Source: Arenicellales bacterium (GTDB lineage Bacteria; Pseudomonadota; Gammaproteobacteria; Arenicellales; JAJDZL01). From it: DNA of 64,000 nt. This document shows positions 8,770 to 17,021 of the stretch, piece by piece; positions within the stretch are counted from its first letter, which is position 1, and each line of letters begins with the position of its first letter. Made by a program: the position numbers and the translations under genes. Below the pieces are notes generated by a model. It had not been told where the DNA came from. It did no database searches and saw only the letters and a list, made by a program, of their open reading frames with translations. The DNA is taken from positions 2,852,001 to 2,916,000 of the forward strand of contig OY282380.1 of the NCBI GenBank assembly GCA_958295885.1, given 5' to 3'.

Positions 8770-9309
8770 ACATGCCCAAGGGAGCGTATTCTGTTAATTT
8801 GACGCTGCCAAAGTGCAGCAGGCAGATGTTATTGTCTTTTTCGTCCAAGACCCATTGGAATCCTCATCAGCGAAAGCGGGGTGCTCAGTGTCAGACAGAA
8901 GAACGCTCAGTGACAAACGACGGTTCCTGCCATTTTCGAGATTCATGTCTCTAGAACCGGATGTGAACTCGACGTCGCAAAACATTAGCTCGATGATCAC
9001 CACTAGCACAAACAGTCACTAGTTCCGAGCTGAGTCGGTGATGAACTTCGTGAAAAAGAACCAATCCGTCTGCAGATTACGAAAAAAATGATGGCATTTT
9101 GATAGTCGCAAAACGCATATCAGAACTGCTGTCGCTGATTTCGGCAATTTTCCGAGAATGCTTTTGCTAATCTATAATAGACGGTTCACATCGCACTCAG
9201 TCTGCGGATTGGATTAGTGTTGCCGGCAAGTGACCATGCGGTCATGACAGGCCATATTGAACCTCATATATTTCTATTTGAATACATATCAAAGGACAAA
9301 AATCTGCTT
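8770..9309. other. Gene-poor region upstream of rph
   Basis: No convincing gene is present. A plus-strand patch at 8813-8880 reads ADVIVFFVQDPLES, a coding-like hydrophobic strand and acidic turn. It is followed by frameshifts and stops, so it may be a decayed gene end. The last 140 bases probably hold the rph promoter (see 9149-9178). Confidence 0.5.
9149..9178 (+). promoter_or_regulatory. Putative sigma70 promoter for rph-rdgB-gpmA
   Basis: A perfect TATAAT at 9173-9178 with a weak -35-like TTCCGA about 18 bases upstream. It is 131 bases before the chosen rph start and is the best match in this intergenic region. The -35 is poor, so the call rests mainly on the -10. Confidence 0.4.
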
Positions 9310-10029
9310 ATGATACGTTCTGGTCAGAGAAGCAACCAGCAGCTGCGTCCACATAAAATCACCCGGTCATTTACGAAAAATCCGGCTGGTTCGGTTTTAA
9401 TTCAAGCGGGCGAAACCTATGTTTTATGTACCGCAAGCGTGGAAAGCAGAGTTCCGTTTTACAAAAGAGGAACGAATCAAGGCTGGGTAACGGCAGAATA
9501 CAGCATGCTGCCGGGATCAACTAAAGTTCGCAGTTCTCGCGAGGCAGCCCGCGGCCGACAAGGTGGTCGAACGATGGAAATTCAACGTCTGATCGGCCGA
9601 AGTCTGCGGGCATGCATCGATCTGGAAAAACTCGGAGAACGCACCATTGTTATCGACTGCGACGTTTTGCAGGCGGATGCAGGCACTCGGTGTGCATCGA
9701 TCACAGGTGGTTACGTCGCTCTCGTAGACGCTGTCGCCTCATTGCTGGAAAGTGGAGCGATCGAGGAAAACCCCATTTATTCTAGAATTGCAGCGGTTTC
9801 GGTCGGAATCGTGAACGGCTCCGTAATGTTGGACCTGGATTACTCTGAAGACTCGATCGCTGAAACAGACATGAATGTAGTCATGAATGAATTTGGAAAC
9901 ATGATCGAAATTCAGGGGACGGCCGAGGAAAGATCGTTTTCCGTTGACCAGCTGATCGAAATGACCGCAGCAGCCCAGACAGGCATTGCCGAATTGATTG
10001 AACTTCAGGATTCGGCGCTGTCATCGTGA
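9310..10029 (+). CDS. rph: Ribonuclease PH
   Basis: A phosphorolytic 3'-5' exoribonuclease that trims tRNA 3' ends, releasing nucleoside diphosphates. It is a hexamer of PH-domain subunits in the cytoplasm. The start at 9310 ([14 protein letters not shown]) is preferred over one 31 codons earlier because it gives 239 residues, the family size, and aligns with the conserved N-terminus. Hallmarks are the [19 protein letters not shown] entry, [12 protein letters not shown], the [25 protein letters not shown] block and [12 protein letters not shown] with its catalytic aspartates. The gene overlaps rdgB by 3 bases and is the first of three overlapping genes. Confidence 0.95.
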   Translation: MIRSGQRSNQQLRPHKITRSFTKNPAGSVLIQAGETYVLCTASVESRVPFYKRGTNQGWVTAEYSMLPGSTKVRSSREAARGRQGGRTMEIQRLIGRSLRACIDLEKLGERTIVIDCDVLQADAGTRCASITGGYVALVDAVASLLESGAIEENPIYSRIAAVSVGIVNGSVMLDLDYSEDSIAETDMNVVMNEFGNMIEIQGTAEERSFSVDQLIEMTAAAQTGIAELIELQDSALSS

Positions 10030-10640
10030 ACGATCTTTCAAAAATTGTATTGGCAACCGGCAATCCCGGCAAGATCATGGAAATCGGGAGGATGTTGGAA
10101 TCAACATCAATTCAGGTGATTGCTCAGTCAGAGTTCAACATCGCGGAAGCTGTCGAAGATCAGCCCACGTTTGTGGAAAATGCTCTCATCAAAGCGCGTC
10201 ATGCAAGTTTTCACACTGGACTGCCTGCCATCGCAGACGATTCAGGTTTAGTAGTGGATGCGATCGATGGCGAGCCGGGAGTGACTTCTTCGCGTTACTC
10301 AGATCCCGGAGCCAATGACGAAAGAAATATTCGAAAACTGCTTGGAAAATTGGCGGATGCAGAAAATCGGAATTGTCGATTCCGCTGTGTAATGGTGTTT
10401 CTGCGTTCCGTATCTGATCCCTCCCCCATAATTTCTGAAGGAACCTTGCATGGCGTCATTCATCATCAGCCGCAGGGTTATTTTGGATTTGGTTATGATC
10501 CAGTGGTTTGGCTGCCGGAAAAAGGCTGTACGCTGGCCGAGCTGAACACCATTCAAAAAAATCAGATCAGCCATCGAGGTCAGGCTCTTCGAGGTTTGGT
10601 TGAGCAACTTACGGAAATGGTGAATCAAAATGTCAATTGA
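10026..10640 (+). CDS. rdgB: XTP/dITP diphosphatase (non-canonical purine NTP pyrophosphatase)
   Basis: A 204-residue Ham1/RdgB protein that hydrolyses dITP, dXTP and ITP to monophosphates plus pyrophosphate, keeping deaminated purines out of [14 protein letters not shown] (about residues 10-20) is the substrate-binding loop. [17 protein letters not shown] and [21 protein letters not shown] form the metal and base pocket, and [10 protein letters not shown] with SHRGQALR close the site. It starts with GTG inside the rph stop region and ends inside gpmA, so translation of all three genes is likely coupled. The rph-rdgB adjacency is conserved in many Proteobacteria. Confidence 0.95.
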   Translation: MNDLSKIVLATGNPGKIMEIGRMLESTSIQVIAQSEFNIAEAVEDQPTFVENALIKARHASFHTGLPAIADDSGLVVDAIDGEPGVTSSRYSDPGANDERNIRKLLGKLADAENRNCRFRCVMVFLRSVSDPSPIISEGTLHGVIHHQPQGYFGFGYDPVVWLPEKGCTLAELNTIQKNQISHRGQALRGLVEQLTEMVNQNVN

Positions 10641-11382
10641 ACTGATATTGCTCCGACATGGTCAAAGCGAGTGGAATTTGCAAAATCGTTTTACCGGTTG
10701 GGTTGATGTTGACTTATCAACTCGCGGAATCGATGAGGCGCGAGGCGCCGGAAGAGTGCTCAAGGAAAAAGGTTATGAATTTGATCTGGCGCGGACGTCG
10801 CTGCTCAAACGATCGATTCGAACCCTTTGGCTCGTGTTGGAGGAGCTGGACCAAATGTGGATTCCAGTCTGCTGTGACTGGGAACTCAACGAACGGCATT
10901 ATGGTGGATTGCAGGGCTTGAACAAACGGGAGATGGCCCAGATTCATGGTGAGGAACAAGTTCATATTTGGCGTCGAAGTTATTCGACGCGTCCGCCGGC
11001 AATGACCGAAGATCAGACCAGTCAGCTGCAGAACGATCCAAGATATCAAAGTATTGCTGCTGTGCCTGCTTCGGAATCGCTTGAGGACACCTATGTCAGA
11101 GTCGTACGTTTCTGGCAGGACGTCATTTCTGCGGAAGTGACTGCTGGCAGAAGGATTTTGATTGTGGCGCATGGGAACAGTCTCAGAGCGCTCGTGAAGC
11201 ATTTGGATAAGGTTTCTGATCAGGACATTACGTCGCTGAACATTCCAACCGGCATTCCGCTGGTCTATCGACTTGATGACGAGCTGAAGCCGATCGAGCA
11301 TTTTTATCTTGCCGATGACCAGACTTTAGCGCAGGCAGAATCAGAAGTGAAGAATCAGAGTTCAGCCAAAGAGTCGTCTTGA
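10630..11382 (+). CDS. gpmA: 2,3-bisphosphoglycerate-dependent phosphoglycerate mutase
   Basis: Interconverts 3- and 2-phosphoglycerate in glycolysis and gluconeogenesis through a phosphohistidine. The phospho-acceptor is His10 in LLRHGQSEWN. NRFTGWVDVDLS follows, the acid-base glutamate is in NERHYGGLQGLNK and the second active-site histidine is in LIVAHGNSLRAL. The 250-residue length is that of the GpmA (dPGM) class rather than small phosphatase-like relatives. It overlaps rdgB by 11 bases and is the last gene of the rph-rdgB-gpmA cluster. Confidence 0.95.
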   Translation: MSIELILLRHGQSEWNLQNRFTGWVDVDLSTRGIDEARGAGRVLKEKGYEFDLARTSLLKRSIRTLWLVLEELDQMWIPVCCDWELNERHYGGLQGLNKREMAQIHGEEQVHIWRRSYSTRPPAMTEDQTSQLQNDPRYQSIAAVPASESLEDTYVRVVRFWQDVISAEVTAGRRILIVAHGNSLRALVKHLDKVSDQDITSLNIPTGIPLVYRLDDELKPIEHFYLADDQTLAQAESEVKNQSSAKESS

Positions 11383-11403
11383 GTCGGACGGCCTGTGAAG
11401 GCT

Positions 11404-12501
11404 TTAAGTCGTAAATACAGGCTCGCCCAACACATCCATCCTGGGTTCTACGCCAAGTCCCGGTCGATCACTTGCGCGCATATACCCGTTTTCAATGGTC
11501 GGCGCTCCATCAGCGATGTCGACGAAGGAGTATTCATGAAATGCAGATGACTGAAAATGAAATTCCTGAGGCAAAGAATGCGCAAAGTGCGCAATTGCGG
11601 AAGTTGCAATTTCACCGCCCCAGGAGTCTTCAACCGTCATAACGATTCCCAGCTGGATGCAGAGGTCTCTGAACAGAACAGCTTTCGTCATGCCGCCAAC
11701 GCGATTTAATTTGAGATTGATTGCATCCATGGCGCCATCCCGCCATCCACGAATAAGCACTTCTATACTGTCCATACATTCATCCAAAATCATGGGTTGG
11801 CTGCAATGTTTTCTTACGGTTAAGCACTGTTCGTATGTGAGACAAGGCTGTTCCAAGTACAGGTCAACATCACGAATTTCCTTTACAACCCGAATCGCTT
11901 CGTGTTGGCGCCAGCCGGTGTTGGCATCCGCATTGAGCACGTCACCGTCTGTGAGCTCAGCGGAAACGCGGAATATTCGTTCGATGTCAATGTCCGGGTC
12001 CGCGCCAACTTTCATTTGAAACTGCCTGAATCCCTGTTCCTTGTAAGCACGAAGTTTTTCTGCCATTGCTGCCGGACTCTGACGGGTGACTACTTTAAAC
12101 AGTTTTACTCGATCTTGTCTCATGCCCCCGAGTAAACGATACACGGGCTGTTCGCAAGATTTGCCCAACAGGTCCCAACATGCCATGTCAATGGCCGACT
12201 TTATGTAGGGATGACCTTTTAGGAGAAGATCCATCCGATCATTGATTCGGCCCGCATCAAGTGGATTTTCGCCAACTAGTCTGGGTGCGATTTCTGCCAG
12301 TCCAGCTCGTGCGCCTTCGGCAAATGCCGGCAGATAACTGGACCCAAGAGGACATGTTTCTCCTACACCTGTCAAACCTTCATCTGTTTCAATCGCAACA
12401 ACCGTACTGTCGAATGCAGCATAGGACTGATTCGACCAGCTGTAGGCTCCTTCGATCATTGGCAGATCAACTTGATAAACTGAAATTTTACGAATCTTCA
12501 T
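11404..12501 (-). CDS. Mandelate racemase/muconate lactonizing (enolase superfamily) enzyme
   Basis: A 365-residue TIM-barrel enzyme. The start at 12501 (MKIRKISVYQVDLPM) is chosen because the family begins there; upstream in-frame sequence is not conserved-looking and no strong Shine-Dalgarno was found. The fold places a general-base lysine in FQMKVGAD, Mg2+ ligands in NADANTGW, YLEQP and LDECMD, and a second lysine in NLKLNRVGG. These enzymes abstract an alpha proton from a carboxylate. The N-terminal pattern (DSTVVAIETDEGLTGVGE) most resembles cis-3-hydroxy-L-proline dehydratase and betaine/hydroxyproline epimerase groups. That would fit a genome with a betaine importer. The exact reaction is inference. 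Confidence 0.82.
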   Translation of the reverse strand: MKIRKISVYQVDLPMIEGAYSWSNQSYAAFDSTVVAIETDEGLTGVGETCPLGSSYLPAFAEGARAGLAEIAPRLVGENPLDAGRINDRMDLLLKGHPYIKSAIDMACWDLLGKSCEQPVYRLLGGMRQDRVKLFKVVTRQSPAAMAEKLRAYKEQGFRQFQMKVGADPDIDIERIFRVSAELTDGDVLNADANTGWRQHEAIRVVKEIRDVDLYLEQPCLTYEQCLTVRKHCSQPMILDECMDSIEVLIRGWRDGAMDAINLKLNRVGGMTKAVLFRDLCIQLGIVMTVEDSWGGEIATSAIAHFAHSLPQEFHFQSSAFHEYSFVDIADGAPTIENGYMRASDRPGLGVEPRMDVLGEPVFTT

Positions 12502-12760
12502 GGCAGATACACGTTCTAAATTGTTTATGGAAAATGCGAATACGGAATAAGCTAAAAGACGAACTGTCATCGCACCGAGTGAAAGCGGCTTCGATTTATT
12601 GTAGACAATGGCCATTCAAGCGAAGCATAAATTTTAAGGAAAGCTGCATAAGATTCCGGATTCCGGAGGTGAAAGAATTCTAGTCATAGGATTATCCTAT
12701 TGAAGTTGTTAAAATAGGCTTCTCAAGTACCTATTGAAAACAACTGAAGGAGGGTGAATT

Positions 12761-13519
12761 ATGGATCGCAGAACCGCAATAAAAACCATTGGCGCCGTGC
12801 CCTTGGCGATGGCAGCAGTCAACACCAAAAATGTGGCGGCCAATGTGAGCGAAAGCATGGTGGAAGCGGAGCTATGGATGGCAGATCAATCGGTCGCCGC
12901 GTTTTTTGTTGAACCGGAGATTGCTCCTGCAGGTTCCGTACTGCTGATCCATGAATGGTGGGGGCTGAACCAGCAGATCAAAAACGTGGCATTGAAGATG
13001 GCGGGACTTGGATATCTGGCTCTCGCAGTTGATCTGTATGGCGGAAATGTAGCGACGGACCCGAATGAAGCGAGAGAGCTGATGAATGAAGTGCATCCAG
13101 ACATTGCCACTGAAACGCTTGTGACTTGGATCGACTGGCTGCGCGGCCATTCAAAAAGTAACGGAAAAGTTGGAACCTTAGGCTGGTGTTTCGGCGGCGG
13201 CTGGTCACTCAATGCATCAATCGCAGCACCGGTGGATGCAACCGTCATTTATTATGGTCGCTGTGCCAAAGGAGCGGAAGAACTGAGTGCTTTGAGCGGC
13301 CCTGTGCAGGGACATTTTGCAACAAGAGACCAATGGATCAATCAGGAAATGGTTGGCGGTTTCGAAAAAGCGATGGACGAAGCAGGAAAAACGTACGAGA
13401 ATTATTGGTACGAAGCAGATCATGCTTTTGCAAATCCCACCTCCGAGAGACATGATCAGGAGGACGCTCAGCTTGCATGGACGCGCACGCTGCAGTTTAT
13501 TGATCAGCACCTGAGCTGA
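12761..13519 (+). CDS. Dienelactone hydrolase family protein with N-terminal export signal
   Basis: A 252-residue alpha/beta hydrolase. The catalytic triad is Cys in GWCFGGGW, Asp in ATRDQWI and His in ADHAFANP, the arrangement of dienelactone hydrolase (which opens lactone rings of chlorocatechol degradation) and many broad esterases. LLIHEWWGLNQQIK is the family's N-terminal signature. The first ~25 residues (DRRTAIKTIGAVPLAMAA) look like a twin-arginine or Sec signal, so the enzyme is probably periplasmic or anchored. A good AGGAGG site sits just upstream of the ATG. The physiological ester is unknown. Confidence 0.85.
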   Translation: MDRRTAIKTIGAVPLAMAAVNTKNVAANVSESMVEAELWMADQSVAAFFVEPEIAPAGSVLLIHEWWGLNQQIKNVALKMAGLGYLALAVDLYGGNVATDPNEARELMNEVHPDIATETLVTWIDWLRGHSKSNGKVGTLGWCFGGGWSLNASIAAPVDATVIYYGRCAKGAEELSALSGPVQGHFATRDQWINQEMVGGFEKAMDEAGKTYENYWYEADHAFANPTSERHDQEDAQLAWTRTLQFIDQHLS

Positions 13520-13541
13520 TTTTTCGAATTTGAATGGTACG

Positions 13542-14555
13542 ATGCCAGCAAGAATGCAAGATGTCATTCTGAGTTCGAAAGGTGACGGCGGTTCACCATC
13601 GGAAATTCGAAGAATTCCCGAATGTCTTAGTCAGGAAATCGTTGGACAGCAGCATCTGATCAATCGCTTGCTGATCGCTGTTTTGTGCGGCGGACATGTG
13701 ATACTGGAAGGGTTTCCGGGTCTGGCCAAGACGCGGTCCGTGAGACATCTCGCCCAGTATATCCACGGGGAATTTCATCGAATTCAGTTTACCCCCGACC
13801 TGCTGCCAGCCGACTTGACCGGCACTGACGTTTATCGCCCAGAAACAGGAAAGTTTGAATTCCGGCCAGGTCCGCTCTTTCACGAAATCATTTTGGCGGA
13901 CGAGATCAATCGTGCGCCCGCCAAAGTTCAGTCCGCTCTTCTGGAAGCGATGGAAGAACGACAGATCACGGTCGGCAGTCAGACTTATCTTCTGCCTCCG
14001 CTGTTCATGGTCATGGCCACGCAGAATCCAATTGAGCACGAGGGGACTTACCCGCTGCCTGAAGCGCAGAGAGATCGGTTCCTAATGATGGTACGCGTCT
14101 TTTATCCGGAAAAGTCACAGGAGCAGAACATACTCAGGATTGCAAGAACCGAAGCGATCAGTGGAGAAATTCAGCAGAAAGACAATTCTCTGAAAATTAC
14201 GTACGATTCGATTTTTGCCGCTCGAAAGCAAATCTACGCCTTGCACATGGAGCCCGCGGTCGAGCTGTATCTTCTTGAACTGATCGATGCCTCTAGAAAC
14301 AGCGGTCGTTACAGTTCCCAGCTGAACAAATGGATTGAAGTCGGCGCGAGTCCAAGAGGAACGATCGGGCTGGATGTCTGTGCCAGGGCAAGCGCCTGGC
14401 TGGACCAGCGGGATTATGTGTCACCTACGGATATTCAGGATGTTGCATTTGACGTTCTGAGACATCGACTCCTTCTGTCGTACGAAGCAGATGCAGACGG
14501 AATTGACGTGGATGATGTGATTCGAGAGCTCATTTCAGTCGTTTCAGTTCCTTGA
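13542..14555 (+). CDS. MoxR-family AAA+ ATPase
   Basis: A 337-residue AAA+ chaperone-like ATPase. Walker A is GFPGLAKTRS (about residue 58), Walker B is ILADEINRAPAK, sensor 1 is in MATQNPIEHEGTYPLPEAQRDRF and the arginine finger follows. MoxR proteins pair with von Willebrand A-domain proteins to insert metals or assemble complexes. Here it heads an uninterrupted set of DUF58, DUF4381, two vWA proteins and BatD. The start is uncertain: TTG 13530, ATG 13542 and ATG 13554 are all in frame, and 13542 is taken. The stop is one base from the next possible start. Confidence 0.9.
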   Translation: MPARMQDVILSSKGDGGSPSEIRRIPECLSQEIVGQQHLINRLLIAVLCGGHVILEGFPGLAKTRSVRHLAQYIHGEFHRIQFTPDLLPADLTGTDVYRPETGKFEFRPGPLFHEIILADEINRAPAKVQSALLEAMEERQITVGSQTYLLPPLFMVMATQNPIEHEGTYPLPEAQRDRFLMMVRVFYPEKSQEQNILRIARTEAISGEIQQKDNSLKITYDSIFAARKQIYALHMEPAVELYLLELIDASRNSGRYSSQLNKWIEVGASPRGTIGLDVCARASAWLDQRDYVSPTDIQDVAFDVLRHRLLLSYEADADGIDVDDVIRELISVVSVP

Positions 14556-14568
14556 TTTGGCCAGGACT

Positions 14569-15534
14569 ATGCTGCAGGGCACGAGCGTATCTGTTGACGA
14601 TCTAGTGCGGCTGCGCGGCAGGACGCAGGGCCTGCAGCTACCGCAGAATCAGTCGTTTTACTTTACGGGCAGAACCCGTTCCTCAATTTTGGGACGCGGA
14701 ATGGAGTATGAAGAATCCAGAAAATACGCTGCCGGTGATGATGCAAGAATGATCGACTGGCGGGTCACCGCCCGTACTGGAACCGCACATACCAAAGTGT
14801 TTCGAGAGGATAGGCAGCGAAGCGTTCACCTCCTTGTCGATATGTCTTCAACCATGAAATTTGGCACGCGCGTCGCCTTTAAGTCCGTCGTTGCAGCAGA
14901 AGCTGCTGCCCTGATTGCATGGACCGCTCTCCAACAGGGAGATTTAGTCTCTACAGTCGGTTTTAATGACTCCAATTTGAAGCATGCGCGTTCTACATCC
15001 AGTGCTGGCGGACTGCTTCGTCATTTTGCGATGCTGTCCGAACTCAGTTTGGAGGCTTATGAAGGAAATCAGCCCAAAGTAAGCCTGAGAGAAGCCTGCG
15101 CTACACTCAAGAAAAAAATCCGCGCCGGAGATTTAATTGTTGTATTCAGTGATTTTTGTTCACTGACAGATGAGGACATGCAGGCACTTGAATTTCTGGG
15201 TCGGCGCAGATTCCTTACCACCTGCTGGATATTGGACCGAATCGAACGTCAGGCCCTGCCCGAAGGCCGCTATCCCATCACTGATCGGCTGCAGTTTGCT
15301 ACATTGAATCTGATTACTCGGAGAAACACCAATAAAATGCAGGCAGTCATCGACCGGCGCAACCTGAAAATTGAACAGGCTCTTGCGCAACTGCGAGCGT
15401 CGGTGATCGAGCTGGAACCGGGTGACGATGTTGTGCGCAAAGTATTCAAAGCGTTTTACGGCATAAGCCGGTGGAAATCGAGAATGACCCGTCACCAGCA
15501 GCCTCGCGGACACCATGCGCGCAGTCTCGCCTGA
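14569..15534 (+). CDS. DUF58 domain protein of the MoxR/Bat operon
   Basis: A protein of about 321 residues with the DUF58 core EYEESRKYAAGDDARMIDWRVTARTG followed by a degenerate vWA-like segment (SVHLLVDMSSTMKFG) that retains the DxSxT-like start of a metal-ion-dependent adhesion site. These proteins bind the MoxR ATPase and are thought to recruit clients. The ATG at 14569 has AGGA just upstream; a TTG at 14557 is an alternative. It lies between moxR and the DUF4381 gene with almost no spacing. Confidence 0.88.
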   Translation: MLQGTSVSVDDLVRLRGRTQGLQLPQNQSFYFTGRTRSSILGRGMEYEESRKYAAGDDARMIDWRVTARTGTAHTKVFREDRQRSVHLLVDMSSTMKFGTRVAFKSVVAAEAAALIAWTALQQGDLVSTVGFNDSNLKHARSTSSAGGLLRHFAMLSELSLEAYEGNQPKVSLREACATLKKKIRAGDLIVVFSDFCSLTDEDMQALEFLGRRRFLTTCWILDRIERQALPEGRYPITDRLQFATLNLITRRNTNKMQAVIDRRNLKIEQALAQLRASVIELEPGDDVVRKVFKAFYGISRWKSRMTRHQQPRGHHARSLA

Positions 15535-15555
15535 TAAACATCGGTTGGAGCATTC

Positions 15556-16023
15556 ATGAATCCAGATGCCGATCCATTGGCCGAACTCAGAGATGTGATT
15601 CTACCTCCGGACCCATCGTTCTGGCCGCCTGCCATCGGCTGGTGGCTGCTTGCGGTCCTGGCTGTCGTTCTGGCTGTGTCTGCTCTGTATGGAATCAGGT
15701 ATTTCTCTGCGCGGCTCGCCCGCACTTCCGTCGTGAATAAGGTGTCGAACTTAAAGCAGCTGGATTCTAAAACCGCAGTCGTTGAACTGTCCATTCTGTT
15801 AAAGAAAATTGCGGTCACAAAATATCCTCGCGCACAGGTTGCAGGACTGACTGGGAGCAGTTGGCTGGAATTTCTGGATCAGAGCGGAGATACGGACCAA
15901 TTTACGCGGGGGCCCGGCAGGATTCTTGCAACTGCCCCGTACTCGAAACAAATCGCAGAAGACTTGAATCCACTTTTCGATTTGTGCGAAAACTGGGTCA
16001 GAAAGATCATGTCGGAGTGCTGA
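15556..16023 (+). CDS. DUF4381 single-pass membrane protein
   Basis: A 155-residue protein with one strong transmembrane helix at residues ~25-48 (AIGWWLLAVLAVVLAVSALYG) preceded by LRDVILPPDPSFWPP, the usual DUF4381 start. The remaining ~100 residues are soluble and helical (VVELSILLKKIAVTKYPRAQVAGLTGSSWLEFLD). DUF4381 genes sit between DUF58 and vWA genes in Bat operons, as here, and probably help anchor the complex to the membrane. The biochemical role is unknown. Confidence 0.85.
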   Translation: MNPDADPLAELRDVILPPDPSFWPPAIGWWLLAVLAVVLAVSALYGIRYFSARLARTSVVNKVSNLKQLDSKTAVVELSILLKKIAVTKYPRAQVAGLTGSSWLEFLDQSGDTDQFTRGPGRILATAPYSKQIAEDLNPLFDLCENWVRKIMSEC

Positions 16024-16025
16024 CG

Positions 16026-17021
16026 ATGTTTCGATTTGGCTGGATCTGGATGCTGGTCGCACTGCCGCTTCCATTGCTTATCAGATTGTTTCTACCTAAA
16101 TATTCCGACAGGGAAGCATCACTGATCGTGCCATTTTTCCACGAAGTTTCCAATCAGTTTTCCAAGACTCAATCCAAATCATTTCTGTTGCTTGGCTTCG
16201 CCATTTTGGCTTGGATTTTTCTCGTTCTTGCTTCGGCTCGTCCTCAATGGATTGACGAAAAAGTCAGTGTGCCGGTTACCGGACGCGATCTGCTCATCGC
16301 TCTCGATATTTCCGGCAGCATGCAGCAGATGGATTTTTCGGTAACGGACGCTTCCAGATTTGAATCGGTGCGACAGATCGCCGGAGACTTTCTGCGGCGC
16401 AGGGCAGGAGATCGAGTAGGGCTGATTTTGTTTGGAAGCCAACCCTATCTATATGCTCCGCTCACATTTGATGTCGAGACCGTAGTGGAGTTTCTTAATG
16501 GCTCTCAGGTTGGATTTGCAGGTCAGCGTACGGCGATTGGGGACACCATCGGATTTGCGGTAAAAGTACTGCGCGAAAGACCTGCTGAAAATCGGCTGTT
16601 GATCCTGTTGACAGACGGAGAAAATTCTGCAGGATCTCTTGAACCGCTTCAGGCAATGCAGTTGGCCTTAGAACACGGAGTTCGAATTTTTGTAATTGGG
16701 ATCGGCCCGAACTATGCACCATCCCAGCGGGCAGTTCCGGCGCTTCGATCCCGTTTCGTGCTGCCAACGATTGCTGAATCGACGGGCGGTGTCTATTTTC
16801 ATGCTTCCAACTCTCGAATGTTGGAGGAGGTATACCAAACCATTGACCAATTTGAACCGATCGAAGGAGATGAAAAAACCAGAACTTCAGTGACTGAGCT
16901 TTATCCTTGGCCTCTTGGTTTTTCCATGTCCATACTCGCTTTAACGATTTTGCTCAACAATTTCCCGTGGCGGAATTCAGTTTTCGCAGCAAGAATGCGT
17001 AAAAATGCCAGAACAGTTTGA
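16026..17021 (+). CDS. batA: BatA-like von Willebrand factor A membrane protein
   Basis: A 331-residue protein. It starts at 16026 (MFRFGWIWMLVALPLPLLIR), 3 bases after the previous stop. Two N-terminal membrane helices precede a periplasmic-side or cytoplasmic vWA domain with the MIDAS motif DISGSMQQMD (about residue 95). The second loop is GDRVGLILFG, with LLTDGENSAG as the third metal site, and a C-terminal helix re-enters the membrane (LGFSMSILALTILL). Bat proteins were first linked to aerotolerance in Bacteroides. In proteobacteria they are associated with envelope stress resistance together with MoxR. The 3' end overlaps the next gene by 17 bases. Confidence 0.88.
   Translation: MFRFGWIWMLVALPLPLLIRLFLPKYSDREASLIVPFFHEVSNQFSKTQSKSFLLLGFAILAWIFLVLASARPQWIDEKVSVPVTGRDLLIALDISGSMQQMDFSVTDASRFESVRQIAGDFLRRRAGDRVGLILFGSQPYLYAPLTFDVETVVEFLNGSQVGFAGQRTAIGDTIGFAVKVLRERPAENRLLILLTDGENSAGSLEPLQAMQLALEHGVRIFVIGIGPNYAPSQRAVPALRSRFVLPTIAESTGGVYFHASNSRMLEEVYQTIDQFEPIEGDEKTRTSVTELYPWPLGFSMSILALTILLNNFPWRNSVFAARMRKNARTV

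Noticed and set aside
8813..8950. Possible fragment of a methylglyoxal-synthase-like gene (ADVIVFFVQDPLE)
   Set aside because: Only one short patch looks similar and no further family motif follows in any frame, so identity cannot be supported.
13217..13567. A 116-residue minus-strand frame over the dienelactone hydrolase gene
   Set aside because: It is a shadow of the well-supported hydrolase gene and shows no motif.
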